A stretch of 29,716 bases of DNA from Nanobdellota archaeon (GCA_002687775.1 NZBF01000003.1:1-29716); one strand, 5' to 3'; positions 1-6,798 are shown, counted from the stretch's first letter. A program made the numbers and translations. Notes: a model not told the origin generated them from the letters alone.

Positions 1-153
1 CCGTTCATCAATCTTTTTCAGATTCATGACTGATAATCCATCAGGTCGAGTTTTGTATATGAAATCTTTCATATACTTCGTTTTAAATTTCGTACCGATA
101 TGGATACCACTCTTCAAATATTCTGTGTTGTCAATTAATAAGTTTTCTTCCAT
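1..153 (-). CDS. rps2: Small-subunit ribosomal protein S2 (uS2), N-terminal 51 residues, cut by window edge
   Basis: Translating the minus strand from the ATG at 153 gives 51 codons open to base 1, starting MEENLLIDNTEYLKSGIHIG. The stretch HIGTKFKTKYMKDFIYKTR followed by RPDGL and KKIDER is the typical N-terminus of archaeal/eukaryotic-type S2, a 30S subunit protein. An in-frame TGA lies two codons upstream of this ATG, so the start is fixed. The rest of the gene lies outside the window. The plus-strand reading frame across the same bases is a shadow. A palindromic TATA-like sequence at 315-324 could drive it with a leader of about 140 bases, unlike the leaderless genes around it. Confidence 0.9.
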   Translation of the reverse strand, partial: MEENLLIDNTEYLKSGIHIGTKFKTKYMKDFIYKTRPDGLSVMNLKKIDER

Positions 154-207
154 TTTTCATAAACAAACAAGAATGATCTTGTCTGCGATATGTTTTGCCA
201 ACAAAAT

Positions 208-288
208 ATTCAGGAATCTTAAGAAATTTAAGATTGCGATATTTTTTGCCTCACGCAGTGATGTGTGCTCTACAGCAAGCACACGTTG
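208..288. other. Two hairpins in the intergenic or leader region upstream of rps2
   Basis: Bases 215-222 and 228-235 form an 8-pair stem around AATCTTAA/TTAAGATT. Bases 261-269 and 278-286 form a 9-pair stem (GTGTGCT/AGCACAC plus a wobble and one more pair) with an 8-base loop. If rps2 is transcribed from the TATA-like site at 315-324, both hairpins would lie in its mRNA leader, where ribosomal-protein autoregulation is a possibility (inference). Neither resembles a known leader element to me. Confidence 0.3.
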
Positions 289-431
289 GCTATACTAAGC
301 TATTTTGCTCAATTCTTTATAAAGTTATTGCTTGTGTGAGGCCTAGTCCGCCCCTCAACTTCGGCTGAAGCCTCAGGTCGCCTCACTGAGCCTTGGCTGG
401 TGCACATCACTCCGTCACCTTACACACAAGC
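246..431. ncRNA. Candidate structured noncoding RNA, GC-rich, family and strand unknown
   Basis: There is no credible gene between 154 and 516. Bases about 338-420 are clearly richer in G+C than the AT-rich surroundings. Bases 330-338 (GCTTGTGTG) are the reverse complement of 423-431, with AGG/CCT extending the stem inward after a small bulge. Inside lies CTTC-GGCT-GAAG at 359-370. A second long-range pairing joins 250-265 to 403-417 (13 of 15 positions) and would make a pseudoknot or an alternative fold. High GC with nested inverted repeats in an AT-rich genome suggests a structural RNA. I found no T-loop of a tRNA and no convincing SRP, RNase P or C/D-box signature, so the family and strand stay open. 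Confidence 0.35.
315..324. promoter_or_regulatory. Palindromic TATA-like box
   Basis: CTTTATAAAG reads the same on both strands. On the minus strand it would start a transcript near base 295, covering the rps2 leader. On the plus strand it would start near 345, inside the GC-rich structured region. Confidence 0.35.
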
Positions 432-483
432 ATTTTCTACTCACGAATCATATCGGCTTGCAACATAATCAAAACAGCATCAC

Positions 484-494
484 AATATTTAAAA
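484..494 (+). promoter_or_regulatory. TATA box for the gene at 517
   Basis: AATATTTAAAA is centred about 28 bases before the ATG at 517, the spacing expected for a leaderless archaeal mRNA. Confidence 0.5.
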
Positions 495-516
495 AAAAAG
501 AGCTGAATAAGTTCAT

Positions 517-984
517 ATGGCATATGACCCAAAGAAATTAGCAAAGGGAATTAATGATCAGCTATACCTGCAATCTATTGTTGATAAAGTTGAAGCTAAT
601 TATCAAGACCAAGCTGTTGAAGAAGGCGAGATTTCTCCCCTGGAAATGTTGGTTGAACCTGCTGAAGAAATATTTTCTGAAGAGTATAAACCAGCAGATT
701 TAGAGAAGCAATGGGCTTATGCAGAACCTGTTAAGGTTGAAACGCCTGTGGCATATGACGAGGTTGAAGAAGCAGAATCCCAGTTAGGTGTATTGAGTGA
801 AACTGAAGCAGCTGAAATGGTTGAACGAAAGCAGGCTTCCTACATGTTCCCCGGTGCCATTAGTGTTCTTTCCTTAGATGATAAAGAAAGATTCCATGCG
901 TACCAAATGTTCAACAAAACAGCGTTAATGTTCCATCATGCAAATTCTCCATTCAGAACAGATAACGTTGATTATAGTAAATGA
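517..984 (+). CDS. Acidic protein of unknown function, 155 aa
   Basis: I do not recognise this protein. It is rich in Glu and Asp, especially in residues 32-100 (runs such as EEAESQ and ETEAAEMVE), with no signal peptide or membrane segment. The C-terminal third (YMFPGAISVLSLDDKERF and FNKTALMFHH) looks more ordered and may be a short folded unit. A TATA box 28 bases upstream supports expression and the ATG at 517. The 3' end overlaps the convergent dph5 by 13 bases. TGA is its stop codon, one of several in the window showing that TGA terminates here. The acidic composition could suit a nucleic-acid-mimic or a protein partner, but that is speculation. Confidence 0.7.
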   Translation: MAYDPKKLAKGINDQLYLQSIVDKVEANYQDQAVEEGEISPLEMLVEPAEEIFSEEYKPADLEKQWAYAEPVKVETPVAYDEVEEAESQLGVLSETEAAEMVERKQASYMFPGAISVLSLDDKERFHAYQMFNKTALMFHHANSPFRTDNVDYSK

Positions 985-1715
985 AGGTATTCTTCCTCAA
1001 CAAAATGTAAATCACCAGGAATAATTAACGAATGCAGTGGTTTTCCAAAATCAAACTTCTTAATGTCACTTAACTTACCAGCTTTAATGATAGAATCACT
1101 TCCTAATCGTGCACAACCAACAACTAATAAATCATCTGAAATAACCTTCTCCTGTTTCCTCGATTCAATTTGCTCAAGAATTTGTAATGCCTCAGAAACT
1201 ATCATAAATCTATTTTGTTCAGGTTTCAAATCTAACAAAAACAATGTATGCATATCAAGTAATTTATTTTGACGTAAAATATTATATGGCGTTTCCAAAT
1301 TCGGATGATCTTCAATAAACGGAATAGAAGCTGTTCGACCGAATTTATACAACTGTAATCCTGTTTCGCCGATTGCTGTCAAAACTGAAGCGTTATGAAC
1401 TACTTGAAATTCAATGTTTTTCTCTTTACAAGCTGAAGCCATTTCCACATGCGTAGTCGCAGAGAACGGATCACCAATTATGAGCAAAACAACATTCTTA
1501 TCAACAGCTTCATCAACCAATGTATCAGATTCAACCGTCTCTCTGTTTGCTGCAATGACTTTTTTCTGGTAAAATTCTTCTAAATCCTGAATGGAACACT
1601 GTAAGAGAGAAGTATATCCCTCAAGATAAACAACATCCGCACTACGAACTATCTCAAGTCCTTTCACTGTAATATCTTTCTCATCAGATAATCCTATGCC
1701 TATTAGTGATAACAT
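972..1715 (-). CDS. dph5: Diphthine synthase (Dph5/DphB)
   Basis: A SAM-dependent methyltransferase of the tetrapyrrole-methylase fold that methylates the modified histidine of elongation factor 2 in diphthamide synthesis. At 247 aa it is near full family length. Diagnostic stretches are LIGIGLSDEKDITVKGL at residues 4-20, DVVYLEGYTS at 27-36, and GDPFSATTH at 81-89, the SAM-site segment typical of Dph5. The start is supported by a TATA box centred near 1740, about 25 bases upstream, implying a leaderless mRNA. It is convergent with, and overlaps by 13 bases, the orphan at 517-984. Other diphthamide genes are not in this window. Confidence 0.95.
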   Translation of the reverse strand: MLSLIGIGLSDEKDITVKGLEIVRSADVVYLEGYTSLLQCSIQDLEEFYQKKVIAANRETVESDTLVDEAVDKNVVLLIIGDPFSATTHVEMASACKEKNIEFQVVHNASVLTAIGETGLQLYKFGRTASIPFIEDHPNLETPYNILRQNKLLDMHTLFLLDLKPEQNRFMIVSEALQILEQIESRKQEKVISDDLLVVGCARLGSDSIIKAGKLSDIKKFDFGKPLHSLIIPGDLHFVEEEYLHLL

Positions 1716-1734
1716 AAGTAACTTTTACTACCCA

Positions 1735-1745
1735 TTTTTATAAAA
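1735..1745 (-). promoter_or_regulatory. TATA box of dph5
   Basis: The minus strand reads TTTTATAAAAA about 25 bases before the dph5 start codon, fitting leaderless transcription. Confidence 0.5.
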
Positions 1746-1755
1746 CTTTAGAAAG

Positions 1756-1822
1756 AAAAAAAGAAAAAAAAATCTTGCCAATGCACGCTTAGGGGTGGTG
1801 TCAAGAAGGCAAAGGCAAGATT
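1756..1822 (-). terminator. Hairpin and T-tract after ftsZ
   Basis: On the minus strand, 11 bases past the ftsZ stop, AATCTTGCC (1814-1822) pairs perfectly with 1771-1779. It is followed at once by a long T-rich run (about 1756-1770). The 34-base loop is large for an intrinsic terminator, so this could instead be the processed 3' end of the ftsZ mRNA or a small RNA, but stem plus T-tract best fits termination. Confidence 0.5.
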
Positions 1823-1832
1823 ATCAGCGTAA

Positions 1833-2900
1833 TCAAACCATCTCGATGCCTAATTCTCGACTTAATGCCCGGGTTCGCTCAGACGGCTTGGAATTATCAA
1901 CCTTTCCTAATATCCATGGAGAATTTACCCCAGTGATAATAGTCATGACAGTCATTTTTCCTTTCATGCCCTCGTCAATTCTAGCTCCCCAGATAACATT
2001 AGCGTCATCATCAAGTGTTTCTGTCACCAATTCACCAATACGACTAACTTCATCAAGCGTCATGTCTGGTCCACCAGTGATATGAATCAATGCGCCAGTT
2101 GCACCTTCGTAATTAATATCCAGTAATGGATTACTTAATGCACCTCGTACAGCTTCATCAACACGATTATTGGTATCACTACTTCCAACTCCAATAGCAG
2201 CAACTCCACCGTTAGTCATGATTGCTTTTACGTCAGCATAGTCTAAGTTAACTAATGACGGAATGGCAATCGTTTCAACGATTCCTTTAATCATTGTTGA
2301 AATCAACTCATTTGCAACAGCGAATGCTTGCTGAATAGGTAAATTTCCAGCGATTGCAACTAACCGGTTGTTATCAATAACAATTACGGTGTCACTTACC
2401 TGCCTCAACTGTTGTAACCCAAACTCAGCTTTATCCACACGTGCACGTTCAATATTGAACGGCATTGTTACAGTACCAATAACAATAGAACCTAAATCGC
2501 GTGCTACTTGCGCAATGATAGGTGCTGCACCTGTTCCGGTTCCACCACCCATTCCTGCACAGACAAATGTCATATCTGCACCGCGTAAAGATTCTTTTAT
2601 ATCAGCAATACTTTCTTGAGCTGCTTCTGCTCCTTTTGTTGGAAACCCACCGCAACCTAAACCTCTTGTCAGTTCAGTTCCAATCATAAATTTCCGATCA
2701 GCACCAGTCATTTCTAAATGTTGTCGGTCGGTATTAGTTGCCAAAATTTCAGCTCCTTTGATACCTTTCTTATATAGCCAACTGACCATATTATTACCAG
2801 CACCGCCAGATCCAATAACTTTTATGTTAGCGTTTCCTACTGCGCCAGGTTGTTCCATAGAACTACTTTGTTCCAATGCGTTCTCTACAATGAAATCCAT
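1833..2900 (-). CDS. ftsZ: Cell-division tubulin-like GTPase FtsZ
   Basis: FtsZ polymerises into the cytokinetic ring at midcell with GTP hydrolysis. At 355 aa it has the full GTPase core: the nucleotide loop SGGAGNN at residues 31-37, the tubulin signature GGGTGTG at 118-124, and the T7 loop NLDYAD at 218-223, which supplies catalytic Asp to the neighbouring subunit. The C-terminal polymerisation domain follows and ends at LGIEMV with almost no linker tail. The N-terminal 24 residues (MDFIVENALEQSS...) are an extension. The start is decided by GAGGTGGTGAGAG just upstream (2901-2913), so unlike its neighbours this gene has a leader and a Shine-Dalgarno site. Which archaeal paralogue (FtsZ1 or FtsZ2) it is cannot be fixed by eye. 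Confidence 0.98.
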   Translation of the reverse strand: MDFIVENALEQSSSMEQPGAVGNANIKVIGSGGAGNNMVSWLYKKGIKGAEILATNTDRQHLEMTGADRKFMIGTELTRGLGCGGFPTKGAEAAQESIADIKESLRGADMTFVCAGMGGGTGTGAAPIIAQVARDLGSIVIGTVTMPFNIERARVDKAEFGLQQLRQVSDTVIVIDNNRLVAIAGNLPIQQAFAVANELISTMIKGIVETIAIPSLVNLDYADVKAIMTNGGVAAIGVGSSDTNNRVDEAVRGALSNPLLDINYEGATGALIHITGGPDMTLDEVSRIGELVTETLDDDANVIWGARIDEGMKGKMTVMTIITGVNSPWILGKVDNSKPSERTRALSRELGIEMV

Positions 2901-2970
2901 CTCTCACCACCTCGTTTTCCCCTCGTTTTTTTATGATTATAGCTTTGAGTATACAAATGCTTAAATATCA
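2901..2970 (-). promoter_or_regulatory. ftsZ promoter and ribosome binding site
   Basis: On the minus strand a TATA-like TGATATTTAAG (about 2960-2970) is followed by a leader of roughly 40 bases ending in GAGGTGGTGAGAG immediately before the ATG. The G-rich motif complements the 16S 3' end. Confidence 0.45.
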
Positions 2971-3122
2971 GTACACTATTACTACTCTTAGAAATAACAC
3001 AAACACATTACAAACACAATTTACACAAACAAACACTAGTTCTTAATATTTTTACCCACACACAAACAAGTTAGAAAGAGTACCGTCATATTTAAACACT
3101 TCTGTAGTCGTAAATATAGTTT

Positions 3123-3587
3123 TTAGTATGTAAGATGAATCATATGATCATCAGTTAAACTGATTTCGACGCCAACAACATGCAAATGAGGACCACTTTT
3201 TTCATAATGTGGGTGTGCCCAGATGCCTTGTTCTTCCGTTTGGTTAATGTCATTGCTTAATCTTCTTGCTCGTGGAAGGAAAAAACCTTCACCAGGGAAA
3301 GCCATGCGAAGATACTTTGTAAAATCAGGCATGCGAATGTCCGATTTTGCAATACGAGCTACTTCAGTGTCAAGACCTTCATAAAAAACATAATGACTTT
3401 CTTGTGTACTAAAAGTAATTCTTTTTTGATCAAGACGCTTTCCCAATAAGCGAGCATGTTCAAAGCAGTAAGCACGAAGTAATTTACCCTTTTTCACATA
3501 GCAACCAGTAGAAAAACCTACTTTATCATCTAAAGAAATCGCCAATTTGTCAATTTGCAACCCTTGAGGTGAAGCTAAAATGTGCAT
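3123..3587 (-). CDS. Conserved-looking protein of unknown function, 154 aa
   Basis: I do not recognise the family. The protein is soluble with no signal peptide. Features are an N-terminal beta-rich region (LASPQGLQIDKLAISL), a middle with HYVFYEGLDTEVARIAKSDI, and a C-terminal cluster of histidines (WAHPHYEKSGPHLHVVGVE, residues about 122-140) that could bind a metal. The start is supported by the minus-strand TATA box ATTTAAAAG near 3611-3619, about 27 bases upstream; this overlaps the 3' end of the nitroreductase gene. The two genes are in the same direction but likely have separate promoters. Confidence 0.75.
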   Translation of the reverse strand: MHILASPQGLQIDKLAISLDDKVGFSTGCYVKKGKLLRAYCFEHARLLGKRLDQKRITFSTQESHYVFYEGLDTEVARIAKSDIRMPDFTKYLRMAFPGEGFFLPRARRLSNDINQTEEQGIWAHPHYEKSGPHLHVVGVEISLTDDHMIHLTY

Positions 3588-3618
3588 AAAAATTCAGAAC
3601 ACAACCAACTTTTAAATC

Positions 3619-4242
3619 TTATGGCTTAATCTTCTTCAATAAATCCTTTCCTTGCTCAACTTTCTTCCGAATCATTAATGAATATTCTCTGAAATACTTA
3701 GTAGGATTTCTAATCTTTGCTCGCCATTTATTAAAATATATCAACGTTTCCAATGGATACTTAGGCGGTTTGCTAGGATTTTTCGCAGCATGACCAACTG
3801 TAATAACCACTTGAACCGAGACATCGTTAGGAACACCTAATATCTTCTGCATATGCGATTCATCAAATGCACCAACCCAACCAGTAGCCAGACCTAACGA
3901 TTGCGCTTCAATCATCATATTTTGCGCAGCAGCGGCACATCCCTGAATAGTGTACAATTCACCACGACTCCCATAGTACCGAGTCATTTTCTCTGTCTCA
4001 CCAAGAATGACAATGTGAGCTGCAGCTTTCGTTATTTCATATTGTTGTAAACACGCTTCAGCAATTTGCTGCTTCTTTCCTATATCATTGACTACCACAA
4101 ATTTCCAATTTTGAACATTACCTGCTGAAGGTGCATGCCGACCGGCATCAATTATTTTACTGATAGAATCCCAATCAACAAATTGAGGAGTAAAATCTTT
4201 CACATTCCTACGACTTTTAATTAATTTTAAAATGTCCTGCAT
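3619..4242 (-). CDS. Nitroreductase-family FMN oxidoreductase
   Basis: A flavoprotein of the nitroreductase superfamily, expected to bind FMN and act as a dimer in the cytoplasm; the natural substrate cannot be told from sequence. The family pattern is clear: SRRNVKDF at residues 10-17, supplying the phosphate-binding Arg, APSAGNVQNWKFVVV at 37-51, a central GCAAAAQNMMIEAQSLGLATGW and a VITVGHA segment. At 207 aa it is typical length plus a basic C-terminal tail (RKKVEQGKDLLKKIKP). A TATA-like ATAAATAC lies about 25 bases before the ATG, suggesting a leaderless mRNA. Confidence 0.9.
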   Translation of the reverse strand: MQDILKLIKSRRNVKDFTPQFVDWDSISKIIDAGRHAPSAGNVQNWKFVVVNDIGKKQQIAEACLQQYEITKAAAHIVILGETEKMTRYYGSRGELYTIQGCAAAAQNMMIEAQSLGLATGWVGAFDESHMQKILGVPNDVSVQVVITVGHAAKNPSKPPKYPLETLIYFNKWRAKIRNPTKYFREYSLMIRKKVEQGKDLLKKIKP

Positions 4243-4280
4243 ACGCCAATTAATTTGTTTAAGTATTTATAGTTTGCTGA

Positions 4281-4730
4281 TTATTTTTTGGTTACCAATT
4301 CTCTAAGATTTGGATAGATCTTATTCAAAAAAGAAAGAACTCTTTCAGCAGACTGTTTATCGAAAGTTTTTCCATAATATTTTATTCCATTTCTGAAATA
4401 TCTTAAATTATTCATAAAACGAACGTCTGCTTCAGAAAGTTGTAAATTTCTTAAATATGATACTTCCGCTTCATGAGCTCATTCACCAGATGATTTAAAT
4501 CCATCCATGAACAGTTTCGCTCGAATTAATTCCATTACAATGTCGTAAACATTTTCAATAAAATAATTTGCATTTTCATCAGACATTTCGATTTTATTCG
4601 ATATTTCTGTGAGAAAATTCTTTCTTCGTTCTGCTTCTTCGATCAAAGAACTGGCACGAGAAAAATCAGGTGTTTTTTTCCTCATTATTCCCTTTTTTAC
4701 AAACTCATTAAACATTCGTAAAGGTTTCAT
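4281..4730 (-). pseudogene. HEPN-domain protein gene interrupted by one in-frame TGA
   Basis: From the ATG at 4730 the frame runs 83 codons (to GFKSSGE) and meets TGA at 4479-4481. Continuing in the same frame gives 65 more residues, AHEAEVSYLRNLQLSEADVR then FMNNLRYFRNGIKYYGKTF, ending at TAA at 4281-4283. The two parts together make one normal-length (about 149 aa) HEPN domain of the archaeal MNT/HEPN type, so the 83-residue ORF alone is a truncated product. A single base change of GGA or a similar codon to TGA would explain it. The gene starts 4 bases inside the nucleotidyltransferase gene, the usual order of such pairs. The RNase-type R-x4-6-H motif appears as RNGIKYY, without His. TGA is a normal stop elsewhere in the window, so nonsense mutation is likeliest; readthrough is not excluded. 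Confidence 0.8.
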
Positions 4731-5269
4731 AATTCAACTGCACCATCTAAAGTAATTCCATTTAAGATGTTAGATTTTAAATTTTTGTCCATGTTCTTAA
4801 AACTATCATAAAAATGAAGTACGATTTCATGCTCAAGAAGTCTTTCGAATTTCAAAATATCAACATTCTTCTCTTTAGAACCAATTATCGCAACGTCAAT
4901 GTCTGAATCGTACGTATCCTCACCAAATGCATAACTACCAAAGAGAATTATTGTAGCAGTGGGAAATTTTTCAGATAAAAAATGAACAAATTGAGATTCG
5001 TATAATAATTTTATATTATCTATCCTTTTCAGGAAAAAAACTTCTGGATTTTCCTTATTCAATTCAATAGATAATCTCTTTGAATCTGGATCTTTTTCCA
5101 CTAGAACAAGATTTTCATGTTGTAACCCTTTCAATGCCTTAGAGACTGCTGTCAAAGAGACTTGTAAAGGTCGTGCGATTCCTCTCAAATTGAAAGATTT
5201 TGATTTTATGAAAAGAAACCGTAGTATCCCTCTTTGTAATTTTGTAAACTTTAGTGTATACATGTCCAT
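4727..5269 (-). CDS. HTH-fused minimal nucleotidyltransferase (MNT) of an MNT/HEPN module
   Basis: The first 60 or so residues form a winged-helix-like DNA-binding domain (LQRGILRFLFIKS... RGIARPLQVSLTAVSKALKGLQ). Residues 108-130 carry the minimal nucleotidyltransferase active site GSYAFGEDTYDSDIDV: GS at 111-112 and metal-binding Asp at 123 and 125. MNT proteins paired with HEPN partners act as antitoxins that modify the HEPN protein. Fusion to an HTH suggests that it also represses its own operon; repeated AAACT/AGTTT motifs sit over its promoter and start. It overlaps the HEPN gene by 4 bases. An alternative start is Met3. Confidence 0.9.
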   Translation of the reverse strand: MDMYTLKFTKLQRGILRFLFIKSKSFNLRGIARPLQVSLTAVSKALKGLQHENLVLVEKDPDSKRLSIELNKENPEVFFLKRIDNIKLLYESQFVHFLSEKFPTATIILFGSYAFGEDTYDSDIDVAIIGSKEKNVDILKFERLLEHEIVLHFYDSFKNMDKNLKSNILNGITLDGAVEL

Positions 5270-5300
5270 TTTAGTTTACAGACATAAACTTTAGTTTATA
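5244..5300 (-). promoter_or_regulatory. Operator-like repeats over the MNT/HEPN promoter and start
   Basis: The plus strand reads GTAAACTTTAGTGTATA at 5244-5260 and ATAAACTTTAGTTTATA at 5284-5300, 40 bases apart, with a further TAGTTTAC half at 5272-5279. The 5284-5299 copy is a perfect inverted repeat (ATAAACT, 2-base gap, AGTTTAT) and overlaps the minus-strand TATA box about 27 bases before the start codon. This is the expected layout for autorepression by the HTH-MNT protein (inference). Confidence 0.55.
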
Positions 5301-5345
5301 AATGTTTTGGTTGGAATCTGCTCAAAACGAATTTAGTATGTATAG

Positions 5346-5687
5346 TTAACGCACTCTTTCCTTAAGAAAATCATGCAACCCTGCATAAATATCATGCAAC
5401 TCCTCTTTATGTTCAGCTATGAACCTATCAACTAGTGTTAATCCATAGAACGTAAGAGGAGCTTTCTTTCCTAACACAACTAAATGACTATTACCAAAGT
5501 AATGAAAATCTTTATTCCCATCAACATGTAATGAGATACTTTCTCCCTCAGGAAGAATATGTGAAGCGACTTTCAACAATTGTTTCAATCCTTCGGCATA
5601 ATCACTTTCTCTGTCAACTTCCTGTTCAAAGAGAAATATTGGATCATATTTTCTATTTGTTTCAATTATTTCATGTAGTGATTTCAT
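5346..5687 (-). CDS. Unknown small soluble protein, 113 aa
   Basis: I do not recognise the family. The protein starts MKSLHEIIETNRKYDPIFLF and is mixed alpha/beta, with GKKAPLTFYGLTLVDRF in the middle and an acidic helical end (EHKEELHDIYAGLHDFLKER). The frame is open to an earlier ATG at 5717 (123 aa), but I prefer 5687 because GGAGGAGAAA stands directly before that ATG, a textbook Shine-Dalgarno distance. The leaderless-type promoter upstream (TATA centred near 5773) would begin transcription at another ATG, 5745, that opens a short overlapping frame. Its product has no membrane segment or signal peptide. Confidence 0.7.
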   Translation of the reverse strand: MKSLHEIIETNRKYDPIFLFEQEVDRESDYAEGLKQLLKVASHILPEGESISLHVDGNKDFHYFGNSHLVVLGKKAPLTFYGLTLVDRFIAEHKEELHDIYAGLHDFLKERVR

Positions 5688-5745
5688 TTTCTCCTCCATC
5701 TTGAGGGCAGTTTTCATACAGTTTAGCTAGTGCGTTATTGTTCAT
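5671..5745 (-). CDS. Possible leaderless upstream reading frame, 24 aa
   Basis: The minus-strand ATG at 5745 lies 28 bases after a TATA box (GGTTTAAAGTAC, about 5768-5778), so the transcript would start almost on it. It encodes MNNNALAKLYENCPQDGGEN plus EITT and stops at 5671-5673. It therefore runs over the Shine-Dalgarno site and start codon (5687) of the next gene in a different frame. It may be a regulatory leader peptide or mere chance; nothing else supports coding. Confidence 0.3.
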   Translation of the reverse strand: MNNNALAKLYENCPQDGGENEITT

Positions 5746-5767
5746 GGTATTGTTGTGAATGGAATTG

Positions 5768-5778
5768 TACTTTAAACC
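5768..5778 (-). promoter_or_regulatory. TATA box for the 5346-5745 transcript
   Basis: The minus strand reads GGTTTAAAGTAC, 28 bases before the ATG at 5745 and about 85 before the preferred start at 5687. Confidence 0.4.
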
Positions 5779-5805
5779 ACCCACTCTTTTTTTGTAAATT
5801 AGAAA

Positions 5806-5815
5806 ATATTATAAA
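5806..5815 (+). promoter_or_regulatory. TATA box of the tandem Lrp gene
   Basis: ATATTATAAAG is centred about 28 bases before the ATG at 5839, matching a leaderless mRNA. Confidence 0.5.
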
Positions 5816-5838
5816 GAAACACACTAATTTAACAAAAA

Positions 5839-6798
5839 ATGGACAAAAAAGACCAACATATTATCAAAGAACTGGATCTAAACCCAAAGATTACCACGTC
5901 TAAATTAGCAAAAAAAGTCAGACTATCCCAGCAAGTAGTAAACTACAGAATAAAGAAATTAAAAGAAAACCAAACAATCACTCATTTTGGAACAATCCTA
6001 AACCTTAGCAAATTAGGATTAGAACATTACCGTATTTTACTAAATCTAGGAAAAACGACCCCAAATGAAAAACAAGAAATACTTACTTATCTTAAGAAAC
6101 ATAAAAGTGTATATTGGTCAGCAACGGTGGGAAGTAAGTGGGACATTTTTATTGTTCTTTATGTCAAAGATTACGAAGAATATGAAGCATTCTTGGAATC
6201 CATTTTCAAAACCTTCCCACAGATGGAAGATTATGATAGTATTTACGTCTCTTACCAAGAATTCTATAGACACCGTTATTTATACGATGGACCACAACAA
6301 GATCCCATTAAAATTGGAAGTACCAAGTCACCGTACGTGTTAAGCGATTTTGAAACAAGTATCTTGAATAATATCAAATCAAATTGTAGAGTATCATCAT
6401 TAGAAGTAAGTAAACAACATGACGTATCGTATAAGACAGTACAAGCACGAATCAAGAATTTTGAAGAAAAAAACCTTATTGCAGGTTACAGACTCTTCTT
6501 AGATTCAAAACAGTACGGATATGACGCGTACATCTTATTAATTTCATTCAGTAATTATGGAAGAGATATTGAAAAAAAGATTTTCGCATACGCAAGAGAA
6601 AATCCCTACATTACTCAGGCAGTAAAATTGTTTGGTGCATGGAGTTTACAATTACATATCAGAGCGAAAGATTACCAAGATATTCAGAAATTAGTTGTTG
6701 AATTACGAAACACGTACCCTATCATTGGAGATTACGAAATCATTCCTGTTTTCGAAGATAGTTCAATTAACTTATTTCCATCTACAACAAGTCCATAA
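5839..6798 (+). CDS. Tandem Lrp/AsnC-family transcription regulator
   Basis: A 319-residue protein made of two Lrp units. Residues about 3-50 form an N-terminal HTH (DQHIIKELDLNPKITTSKLA then VRLSQQVVNYRIKKLKE); about 60-145 form a RAM-like ligand domain. A second HTH is at about 168-220 (FETSILNNIKSNCRVSSLEV then DVSYKTVQARIKNFEEKNLI) and a second RAM-like domain follows to about 310. Single Lrp proteins of about 150 aa work as dimers; a head-to-tail fusion gives two different DNA-binding and ligand sites in one chain. The target and effector are unknown. The 3' end overlaps the convergent hicA by 17 bases. Confidence 0.88.
   Translation: MDKKDQHIIKELDLNPKITTSKLAKKVRLSQQVVNYRIKKLKENQTITHFGTILNLSKLGLEHYRILLNLGKTTPNEKQEILTYLKKHKSVYWSATVGSKWDIFIVLYVKDYEEYEAFLESIFKTFPQMEDYDSIYVSYQEFYRHRYLYDGPQQDPIKIGSTKSPYVLSDFETSILNNIKSNCRVSSLEVSKQHDVSYKTVQARIKNFEEKNLIAGYRLFLDSKQYGYDAYILLISFSNYGRDIEKKIFAYARENPYITQAVKLFGAWSLQLHIRAKDYQDIQKLVVELRNTYPIIGDYEIIPVFEDSSINLFPSTTSP

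Noticed and set aside
26..298. A 90-residue plus-strand reading frame
   Set aside because: The minus strand of 1-153 encodes a clear ribosomal protein S2 start, and the rest lies over hairpins; the plus-strand frame has no family likeness.
331..430. The GC-rich block as a tRNA
   Set aside because: The terminal stem looked like an acceptor arm, but there is no TTCRANY T-loop on either strand and the length and internal stems do not fit a cloverleaf.
3000..3071. ACAAACAC-rich stretch as a CRISPR or satellite repeat
   Set aside because: It is low-complexity A/C-rich sequence without regular period or spacers.
4479..4481. Selenocysteine at the HEPN TGA
   Set aside because: selU shows possible selenium use, but HEPN domains have no redox residue there, no SECIS was visible by eye, and a one-base nonsense change is simpler.
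4479..4481. A genome-wide reassigned TGA codon
   Set aside because: Many intact genes here (ftsZ, the 517 gene, dys, the kinase-like gene, agmatinase) end in TGA at the right place.
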